Source: Brachionus koreanus (taxonomy: Eukaryota; Rotifera; Eurotatoria; Ploima; Brachionidae). Taken from it: 64,000 bases of DNA. Shown piece after piece: positions 36,539 through 48,700 of the stretch (position 1 is its first letter; the number at the start of each line of letters is the position of its first letter). A model generated the notes under the pieces. It saw nothing but the letters and a program-made list of their open reading frames with translations. It was not told where the DNA came from and did not search any database. The translations under genes and the position numbers were made by a program. The stretch lies in the NCBI GenBank assembly GCA_016987375.1, contig PJRA01000524.1, positions 1,602,691 through 1,666,690 on the forward strand, read 5' to 3'.

Positions 36539-38076
36539 TTTAGATTGCAGATAATTTTATTCCATAAAAGGATTGAAACTCTAGCTGTATGCACCAAAAA
36601 AAAAGCGTTGTTTTGTTTTTTTCTAGTTTTTTCAAGTCTAGCATTATTTAATAAAAATTGTGTAAATAACTTTTTTATTTTTTCGTTTTTAATTAATTAC
36701 AAAAAAAAAATTTACCTAAAGAGTTGGAAGATGTTAAAGAAAATTAACCTAAATTTAAGCAGTATCAAAATTTGTCCGATCAGAACGAATAAGATGAAAA
36801 AACTTTAGAATGTGCACTTGAAAATCATAATTTAAATAGATGACGATCATTCTCAAAACACTCAATTCTGCTCTTTAATTAAGCATTAGCTCTCAATTTT
36901 TGAACGAATGCATTCTAAGTTTAAATCATTCGTTAAGCTCATGTCTATCAAGGAAGCCAGTCCATGCTTAAACTCGACAAACAAAATAAGACTTTGAAAA
37001 ATTATAATAATTTATAAGAGCTAAAATTTCTTTTAAATTTAGTAATTTAAATCAAATAATTCAAATCAGAAGGAACTTTTATTTTTACAATTTTATTTTA
37101 AACAAGTACAAAAAAAATAATTCGGACCTTTTTAGTTTTTTCATAGTTTTTTGTTCGCCTTATGGCTCTAGATCAAAATCAACCCACTCAGTTCATCTAA
37201 TTAAATTTGATTTTTGTAAAATCGTAGTTTTTTTTTTCTATAGCTTGCTTAGATTTCATAAAAATGGTTCAGTGTTTGTTTTTTTAATTTTGCGTTTTTT
37301 GAAAAATGTTTCTATTAATTTAACTTTCATTTAAATACATAAAAAAATAGGCAACAAAACAAAATTTAGTTAGTTGATAACATAAAACTAAAAACAAGTA
37401 AGTTTATCTTGAATAATTGACATTAAGTCTAGCAATAAATCAGTGTTCCAGGCACGAGTTTGCTTAGGATTTATAATAAAAATTGCACATTTAAAAGACT
37501 AGAGCTAGTAAAAAATTTATTTGCATTTAGATTGACGACAGAGCACTTATATTTGCGCCCACATGTATTCAAGCTCAAATACCATTTTTCATCCAATTTG
37601 CGTAATCCTTTCTATTAGAAATTTTTTATAAAAATGTTTTTCTAATTTTTCTATTTAACTAGAAACTTTCTTTTTACTTGAATAAATTCAAAATTATTGA
37701 TAAAACAAAAGCCTTTTTAGTTTCAAAATTTAAATGATGCAATGTTACAAAAAAAATATTCAATTTTTTAAAAAAGCAATTGATTTTGTGTTTTCTTTTT
37801 TTTTATTTTTTTGTTTTTGTTCATAAAATTATAATTTATTAATTTTTTTTCTATTACATAATCGAAAAACTTAATAAATAATAGAGCAAACATTTTTCAC
37901 ATAATTTTAGATAAATTAAGCACAAGAAAAAAATTGAAAATTTTTTAATTTGTGCATACTTTGTAAAATAGGATCAATTTTGTATCAATAATCGAGAAAG
38001 AAAATCTCGTTTTTTTTTCACTTTAATTGTTGACTTGTTTTTGTTTTTTTTGATTGTTAACATTTGTTAATTTGAA
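36539..38076. other. Intergenic and probable 5' region of the PFKFB gene
   Basis: AT-rich with no domain-bearing frame. A short frame at 36545-36808 is low-complexity Lys/Phe/Asn-rich and is not credible as a gene. The last few hundred bases should contain the promoter and 5' UTR of the PFKFB gene. No clear element stands out. Confidence 0.45.
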
Positions 38077-40747
<2,671 letters not shown>

Positions 40748-40816
40748 ATCAGCTTTTAATCTTGTCAATTACGTGCTAAAAACACGACTAAAATAATTTG
40801 TAAAATTTTTTTTAAT

Positions 40817-40822
40817 AATAAA
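40817..40822 (+). promoter_or_regulatory. Poly(A) signal AATAAA of the PFKFB gene
   Basis: AATAAA 70 nt after the PFKFB stop codon, in AT-rich sequence. Its distance matches the signals of the other genes in the window. Confidence 0.5.
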
Positions 40823-42381
40823 ATATGATTTATTTTTGTACTAAAATTGGAAAAATATTATCTATTTATTTTAAAATTTAATGACGTATTTAATTGAAAA
40901 ACATTTTTTTTCTTTTTTAAAATATAAAAAAATTTTATATTTTTTTTATAAAATATTTTTTTTCTAACCAATTTTTTTTATTATATATTTTAAATCTAAA
41001 TGAATTTAAAAATCAAAAAATTTATTCATAAATACTTTCAAGCCAATTAATCGTAAAACATAAAATCAAGAGAAAATTAAAATTATTTTTTTTCTAATTA
41101 AATGATATTTAAATTTCACATTTTATTTAAATAAAAATTATTATTAAATTATCAATGAATAGTTTGTTTAAAAAATTTTAATCAATGAAATTAAACAAAA
41201 TTTCCACTTTTTTTCAATATAACCGCTTGCATATGAAAATCGCTAGCGAATGAATTAGTTGAAGCATCCAACTTTAACAGCTTTAAAGCAGACATTGATT
41301 TCTAGATGAACAGTAAAATTAAAATTATTCATTTTTTGTTAAAAAATAGTTTTTTAGCTTTTTTTTTTATTTAATTTCTTTAATAATATAAGCAATAATC
41401 ATTATTTGCAACGAATTTTTCGAATAATTCTGCATATTTTTTCAATAGAAAATACGGGTATTATAAAATTCAAATACAAATCGAACAAAAATTCTTCTAT
41501 TTTGATAAATTAAAATTAACTAACTTTTTACATAAATAAAAAAAATAAAATAATACACCAATGCTATTTAAATTAATATTGATTTTTTTTGTAAAATAAA
41601 AGAAAGCAGAGTTTTATTTTGACCAAAGAAAAGTTTAAAAGCAAAGTTCTTCTATTTTGTATGTTTTCTGAAAAAAAAGGATGCTGCACTTTGTTGCAAT
41701 ATTTTTTTGAATGATTTTTATTTTATTTTAGTAAATTTTAATTTATCAATAATGAAAGAATTTTTTTCAATTTGTTTTGGAAATTTCCCAAAAAACTGAG
41801 TATTTTTAGTTTTTAATAATGTGATATTATTAGTGTGAGCTCCTGATTACAAAAAAAGAAAAATAATTATCAAATTAACCTTGTATTTTTATATTTTGCT
41901 TGAATTTTTCAATTTTTTGTCACTCCCCGAAATTTTAGGTAAAAAAAAGTCCATTTTTTTTCATTGATAAGCATTTTAATAATTTTAAAATTTAAATACT
42001 AAAATAAATTATTTGAAAAATTAAATTATTTTAAGGAATATTTATTTAATAATGAATTAAGAAATTAATTTGATAAATAATTTTTTCCAAAATTTAAATA
42101 AGGCTTCGGCATTTTTCAATTTTTTTTTCTATTTTCGTTACAATTTAAATATTTTATTTATTTTAAGAAAAATAAATTGATAATACTTAAAATAGAAAAT
42201 AGTTTAAAAGAATTCCCCAGGCTTTCTTTTAGAAAATAAACTAATTGTTCAATTTAAGCGAAGTCATACTATTTCTTAACAACTACTAGTTGTTGCCAAC
42301 ATCATTCGGAAGGAAAACAATTTAATTTACATTTAGAAGAATATTAACTTAAAATAAAATAACTATTGTTTCTTCGATAAA
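40823..42381. other. Intergenic, no gene seen
   Basis: Very AT-rich DNA with homopolymer runs. No open frame, repeat or RNA gene that I can support. Confidence 0.5.
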
Positions 42382-42765
42382 ATGATTAGATGTAGTAAAT
42401 GCTTAAAATTTATTTATGATTCTAACGATGGAATTTTGATGCTAAATAAAAAATGGCACAAAGCTTGTTTTTGTTGTGGTAAAATGATTATCGATTTAAA
42501 GTATTCCAAAACAACTAATTTGAATTTAAGATTCATGTGGCATTCAGTTATATCATCACTATACGCACAATTCTGAAAAGCTATTGTGTTCAGTATGTAA
42601 TTTACAAGCGCATGGACCAAGCAAAGCTTCAACATTAATGGTAAAATGGAACAACCGAACGAGGCTCGGGGAAACGAAGTAATTCGAATAAAACTAAAAT
42701 TGTCTTTCAAGTTAATTCATTTTTTTCATTCTAGGACTGAAAAAGATATGCTGGTTTACATTTAA
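42382..42765 (+). pseudogene. Degenerate LIM-domain copy (CRIP/muscle-LIM type)
   Basis: The first frame has CSKC, then WHKACFCC: the first zinc finger of a LIM domain with about the right spacing. One residue is missing between the third and fourth ligands, and the next Cys is replaced by Met. The second half is in another frame (HNSEKLLCSVCNLQAHGPSK, about 42563-42625) and resembles the end of CRIP/MLP LIM domains (C..C....GPKG). No intron of reasonable size joins the two halves, so a frameshift is likely. A possible last exon (42736-42765) follows intron 42682-42735. Read as a decayed copy; an unusual living gene is less likely. Confidence 0.5.
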
Positions 42766-42917
42766 TTATTTTTTTAATTAAATTTTTAATTAATTGTCAA
42801 ATAAAAATTTTCTGAACTTGTTAAAATCTCGTCAGTTTTTTAATCAGATTATAAGATTTCAGAAGCATTTTATTTATATTCCAAAGCAAGAGCGTATTTT
42901 AGTTTATAAAAAAAAAT

Positions 42918-43583
42918 ATGAATATGAGGCAAAAAAAATGCGAAAACTTAAAGCTTCCCAGGATTGGAAATAAAAAATCCACAGAAAAATCATCTTCAAC
43001 ATCAAACGAATTATCTGAAAGTTTTTTAAAATCAATCGATTTTAAACGCGAAGAAACAAAATCGATAAATTGCAAATTTATTTTAAAACCATGCTATGTT
43101 TCTGGCAAAAAAAATCCAAATGAAAAAGAGAAGACGGAAAAAGTAGTCAAAAAAGTAAAATTTATTATTTATGATGATTTAAAATTTAAATTTGTAAAAT
43201 TTAAGAAAGTAAAGTTTAGTCAAAAAAAATCATTTAATCAAAATATAGACTTTAAATTGACAGACATGAGACAGCAAAAATTGAGCATTTTTTCAAATTC
43301 TATTTTTCAGGTATTTTATAAAAAATTTAATTAAAAAATTTATTTATATTTAATTATCTGGAAGTTTATGAGTTTAATCAATAGTAAAAAATGGAAACAA
43401 GCTGCTGATTTGTGTCGAAATTGTAAAAAATTTAAATTATTTTATTATTTAAAAAATTGTCTTTTTAAAGTTGTTTTGATGCAGCCAGAAAATAAAATTT
43501 ATCGAGAATTTTTGATGCTTCTTCAATATTTAGTTATTTTAACTGATCGCATCTCAAAAAACAGAACAAAAAGATTCATTTGA
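42918..43583 (+). CDS. Unidentified two-exon gene, Lys-rich
   Basis: Not recognised. Exon 1 (42918 to about 43310) ends SNSIFQ at a gtattt donor. Exon 2 starts at 43365 after GGAAG and continues in phase as FMSLINSKKWKQAADLC, to the TGA at 43581-43583. The product is about 200 residues with a Lys/Phe-rich middle and no signal peptide or membrane helix. The end of exon 2 (KWKQAADLC to LMLLQYLVILTDR) looks helical and vaguely TPR-like, without a convincing match. It lies between a broken LIM copy and a retroelement relic, so it may itself be a relic. The intact open frame across the splice argues for some constraint. Confidence 0.4.
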
Positions 43584-43835
43584 AAAAAAAATAATAACTA
43601 ATTTGTCAAAATTTATAAAAAATAACACTGATTTCAAAGCTTTATTTTTAAACTGTTGAAAATGGATTTTAATTTTTAAAAACGCATTTAAATTTAATTG
43701 CGCATTTAAAAAATTTTTAATCAAAATTTTTATTTTGCCCAGAAATTCATATTAAAAATATAATTTTTTTTTAAATTAAATTAAATAAAATTATTAAATA
43801 TAAAATTTTTTTTTATTTATTTGGCAATTACATCT

Positions 43836-44320
43836 GAAAAATTCAGTAGCTTTGCAACCGAGTGCTATCGTCGAATTCTCAACATCAAGCGATTAGACCA
43901 GATTTCACGAGCAAAGTAAAATTTATGATCAAATTTCAAAATTTCAAACATGCTCAAAATTTATTACATGCGTAATTGATTGCATTGCAGACTTCAGAAT
44001 TTTTTAAACTTCAAATACCATATTTTTAAATTTGAAAAAAAAAGGATAGCCGCGTGTAATCTTGCAAATGATGAAATTACGCATTTTGAAATATTTTGAG
44101 CACATTTGAAATTTTGAAATTTGATCATAAATTTTACTTTGCTGATTTCACGTGCATAAACAAGAAAGTAAATAGAATCACGCTAATAGAAACCATTAGT
44201 TCACAGCAACTAGAATGGCTTGTACACGTATTACGTATGGAAAGCAAATATATACAAGCTAGTAATATACAAGCAAGAAGCACCTCATGGTCAAGCAAGG
44301 ATAGGCGTCAAGAAACTCTC
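43836..44320 (+). mobile_element. Non-LTR (LINE) retrotransposon relic, C-terminal part
   Basis: Left of the insertion at 43910 a frame reads ATECYRRILNIKRLDQIS. Right of it another frame reads SSQQLEWLVHVLRMESKY and then SWSSKDRRQE. Both match the familiar pattern after the reverse transcriptase of many non-LTR elements (C.RRILG...D.IS, then RR.LRWLGHVLRM and a basic W-containing tail). The two halves are in different frames with stops, so the element is dead. The 5' part is not visible upstream. The family cannot be assigned. Confidence 0.6.
43910..44143. mobile_element. Non-autonomous TIR element (MITE) inserted in the LINE relic
   Basis: A 234-bp element. Its ends are inverted repeats starting AGCAAAGTAAAATTTATGAT; the first 39 bases are identical, two mismatches follow, then ten more identical bases. 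It is flanked on both sides by the direct repeat GATTTCACG (43901-43909 and 44144-44152), a 9-bp target-site duplication. There is no coding capacity. Nine-bp duplications with long TIRs are typical of Mutator-like elements, though some other DNA transposon families give 8-9 bp. High TIR identity suggests a fairly recent insertion or a hairpin-forming element. Confidence 0.85.
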
Positions 44321-44430
44321 GTAAAATGCCATATAATTATGATATTTACAATTGTAAAATAAATTAATTACATGGCTAATTATGCTTATTTTCAATTAAT
44401 TCCTTTAATTAAAAATAATTTTTTAACCAT

Positions 44431-44945
44431 GTCACGAAGAAAAGCTGCCTTACAAGCTCAGAACTTTAAAGAAATGCGGACGATACTCAATAGGAAGTCT
44501 ATGAGATAATGATTATGAGAATAATGGTGACATTGATAATTATTTTTGAAGAAGAAAAAGAGACAATAAATCATCCTATTTCTGAATATGACTTAGATGA
44601 AGGCTTATATGAAGAACCTAAGATTGTTTAAGTTTCGAAAAATTGAACGATATGGGTTTAATTGACAGGTTGAATGACAGGCAAGAGACAAGTCTAAGAA
44701 AAAAGACAAATTTTAACGAGAAAGTTGGACCAACAAGCTATATTTTCTTTTAGAAAGCGCATTGAGCCTGCTTCATCTCCAAAATATTCAAAAAAAAAGT
44801 GTCAAAATAAGGTTATGCAATGGAAACAAATCGAGCTTTATTTGTGAAAAATGTAAACAATTTAAATGTGGTTCTTGCTTAGGAGAATTGACTTTAAAAT
44901 CGATCTGTAGAAATTGTTGGAACAAGGATTACGAATTTAGAAAAT
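44431..44945 (+). pseudogene. Decayed coding relic with Cys-rich tail, possibly from a DNA transposon
   Basis: Several short frames in the same direction look like pieces of one broken protein: MSRRKAALQAQNFKEMRTIL at 44431, an acidic stretch (EEEKETINHPISEYDLDE) near 44550, and a Cys-rich end FICEKCKQFKCGSC...CRNCW at 44838-44920. Frameshifts and stops separate them. A C-terminal CxxC zinc-binding tail is seen in several DDE transposases, including piggyBac relatives, but the match is too weak to name a family. Confidence 0.35.
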
Positions 44946-45094
44946 ATTTTTTTTGTATTGTATCAATTTTTTTTTTGAATAATTTCTTTATTAAAATTTT
45001 TAAAATAGACTTAATTTTTTTAAACATCAAATCAAAATTAATAGAGATATTTATTTTTACATTCAGGAAATATTTTATTACATATTTTGTATAA

Positions 45095-45712
45095 TTATGA
45101 TAATTTACTATAATTTTAAGACCTAATTTAATTAAGAGGTAATAAGAAGTTTTTTAGACACCTTCAGTAATTGACCTATAAAAAAATCCGATTTTTGCAT
45201 CGTATCAATTTTTTTAATTTTAGTATGCTACATATCGATAAACTTGATTGCAAGTTTCAATTCAGATTATTTTATTTACTTTTAAATATCTAAAAACAAT
45301 ACGTACAATGATCCTTGAGATAAATTTTCATTTTAAAATTATCAGAAACAAGTGCAGAATTAACAATTTTTTGACAAAAATCTTGGTGAATTGGTGTAAT
45401 TCTATTAGGTTTTGCCTATTTGAACATAAGATATTTGAGCTTAAAGAGAAGAAACTTTTTTTTATCTAAATCATTGGGTGGGAGCGGCCAAAAAAATTTT
45501 TTTTTAATCCACCGGAAAAACTTGTGTTTTCTAGGCTTTCAAACATTCAAATTTATATTTAAAGCTGCATTAGATTGATCACACTTTTGCCTGCTTATCA
45601 ATTAATTCAAATTTAATCTAATTATAAGATAGTATGCAGTGCATTTCCTTCACTTTACACTAAGAAAATAATTGAAACAAAAAATTAAATAATTTTAATT
45701 TCAAAAAAAAAA
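45095..45712. other. Intergenic between a relic and a minus-strand gene end
   Basis: AT-rich. The short frame at 45248-45469 is low-complexity Ile/Phe/Lys-rich and not credible. Nothing else recognised. Confidence 0.45.
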
Positions 45713-45718
45713 TTTATT
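45713..45718 (-). promoter_or_regulatory. Poly(A) signal AATAAA of the minus-strand gene
   Basis: AATAAA on the minus strand, 68 nt past the stop codon at 45786. The spacing matches the other genes. Confidence 0.5.
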
Positions 45719-45785
45719 TAAATCTAAATTAAAATAAACAAAAAATTTAAATATAAAAAAATCCTTTGAAGGAATTTTAATCCTT

Positions 45786-48700
45786 TCAATTGAAATAAAT
45801 GCTTTGACAATTATCAACTCGTTGATTTTGAATGCGCAGCGAAGGCGCCGATCCATACCAAGATGTGTAATAACTAGGATAATAGAGAGGTTGTGCCTGA
45901 GATGTCTGGCTCTGAGTGGGTTGACTTGCTGTCGATATTTGAGGACTTAAATTCTGCTCTTGGATCCTAGATTTAGGCCTGTTGAAAAAGTCTGGCTGAA
46001 AATAGGCCGGAGATTGTGCCGTATTAAAGAAGTTGTAATAGCCTTCTGAATAAGTTTGATCATAGCTATAATAGTCATAGTTCAATTGCTGATTTGACGT
46101 TCTTATTGACTCATCACCATACATTATATTTGCAGTCTCGAACTCATCACTTTCCGAGTTAAAATGTTTATTAAAATTGGGCTCATAACCCATTTTGTTC
46201 CTATTCTTTTGATTTATTTTCTCTTCAATTTTATTTATTTTCATATATTTTGAACTTTTCTCTGACAAACCGGTATCGACCGATTTGGACAATTTTTTCG
46301 ACATCATCAATCGATGGTTTTTAATAAACTTTTTTTTTTTTTCATCTAAAACTTTTTCATTAGTTTCCGAGTGAAATTCCTCGTCTTTTTTTTCTTCGTG
46401 TATGGTGCTAATGTCCGAGTCAGACTCTTTTTGATAAATTTGCGAATATCGTCTTGAAGTGTCCTTAATATTAGGTCTGGTCTCTCTAAGAGAAAATCGC
46501 GATTTTATTTCATGTTTTTTTGCCTTGGGCAAAACTGGCTCTGCTTCATTAACAGGAATGTTTAAGCTTTTTTTTTCTTCTTTATTTTCCAAAAAAGAAG
46601 TTCGTTGACAGAGCAGAGAAGTGTGTCTTTTAAGAGACACAGCCGGCTCACCACCTAGCTTGGCATGATTAGACAACAGTGGTTTTTCATACTGATGTTT
46701 AAATTGACTGCTTGGCTTTGCTTTTTCCGGCTCCAAAATATCTTTTTTATCCATGTCCGGTCTAACTGGTTTATTTATTTGAATTTTTTTTAAATTTTCA
46801 CTAACAGAACTAGATTGTTTGGAATTTTTGTTTATATTTAAAACTTTTATTTTTGACTTGTCATTTAATTGAGCCGGTTTTGGTGGCTCTATGTTTATTT
46901 GTTTTCTAATCAAAGGAGGCTTTTCATTTGGTTCAACAGTTGTTGGCTTGCGAATTGAAGTTGACGAACTGCGAAAATGAATCTTTTGATTTGTATCTTT
47001 TTTGATTGAATTTTTGCTCTCTGTTTGACTTTTGGGCATTACAAAGCTTTCGGCTCTTCGAACTGTCCGCCTTATTGGTTCTGATCTAGCATTCTTGGGC
47101 TCCGATTTCGGCTCCGTAATCAAATCATCGTCAAAGTTAATTAGATCTTTGCTTGTTGTTTCGTTTTGACTTGAACTTGAGCTCGATAAGGATGATTTCT
47201 CAATGTCAATCAATTTCGAAGAAGAATCAACACTTTGTGATTCTTCACATTTGAGTATATCATCAATGTTTTTGTAGAATTTAGGCTTTTGATCTTCTTG
47301 TTTAACAGGCACTTTGTTTGGGTATTCGTTATTTTGCTCTTTTTTGAAAGCATCTATAAATGAACCATTATCGACCATTTCGCCAGTATCCTGTCTGTAG
47401 AGTATTGGCTCTTCACCAGGTTCTTCTACTACAACCACTCTTTAATTAAAACATAAAAATAAATTTATAAAACGAAATTAAAATTTTTAAAAATATTTTA
47501 TTATTTTAAATTTAAATTTTTTTTTCTACAAACTAAGCTTTGATATCTTACCAGACTTGTGCAAAAGTCAAAAAAAAGTCTTTTGAAAGTCAAGTCAGAG
47601 ACTTGAGTTTAAAATCAAGTCACTTGAAAATTGACTTGAAAATTTTATTTAAAAATTAAATGTCAAAATTAATAAGATTAAATTATTCGATAAAATTAAA
47701 GAATTTTTTTTTTCTTTTTTTAAAGTTTTATCTGGTGTAAAACTCAAAAAAAAGTCAGTGACTTTACTTTGAATTTTTTACTTTTAAACAAATGTGTATC
47801 TTACCCTGGCTTAAAATTGTCATCATTTTCACTGGATTGATTTTGGCCGAAAAAGTTTGAAAAACTGGGCGATTTAGTGTCTGATGGTACAGATGAACTT
47901 GTTTTGTTCAAATTTTCTTCAAATTCTTTTAAGAACTTATTCAGTTCAAGTTCACTTTTAAAGTCTCGCTCTATTGTAACTCTTTGTTGTTCACCACCTG
48001 GTCCAACTTGGGTTCTTGTCATTTGTACCTTTCAAAAAAAAACTTAAAATTCAAATAAAATTAACAAAATCTAAGCAAAAGGAAATTTCATACAAAATTT
48101 CAAAATGAAACAGCAGCATCTGCAAAAATCTGCAAAATATGTGCAATTTGATTGTAATTAATTATCAAAATTATTAAATTGAGATTAATTTTGCACACTT
48201 TCGCAGTTTGTAGAACAACAGCTGCTTCGCTTTGTTAAATCTGCTGAAAAAATTTTTGCCATTAGAACAAAAGCTATAATATTTTTTACTTTTTGTATCG
48301 GAAATTTTGAATGAAATTTCAAAAAGTCCAAAATCTAACAAAGAAAAAAGAACAGCCATTTCAAAAGGTAAAAAAAATTTTTAAATAATGAAATCAGTGC
48401 CAAAACTTAACGGAGAGAAAATTTCTTTTCAAAACTATTTTGAATAACTTAAAATGGAGTAATTATAAATTGCTACGAAATATTGTTTTTCAAAAGTAAG
48501 AGCTCTCAAACCAATAATTTTTATTCTTCGATCTATTTTCTACTTAGATCAGCCTTTTACTTTCTTATTTTATTCTTGGAACGGACAAAAATTCAAAAAC
48601 AAAATTTCTATTACTAACTTATTATTTGACTTGAATATATGAAAAATGAAATTTTAAATATTTTTGTCTTTCAAATTTTCATGTAAAAAATTTAAATTTT

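Noticed and set aside
36545..36808. An 87-codon plus-strand frame.
   Set aside because: Low-complexity Lys/Phe/Asn composition, with no splice partners or domain. It overlaps the 3' UTR expected for the gene ending at 36538.
43910..44143. An rho-independent terminator or regulatory hairpin.
   Set aside because: The inverted repeat is flanked by exact 9-bp direct duplications and interrupts a retroelement, so it is an insertion.
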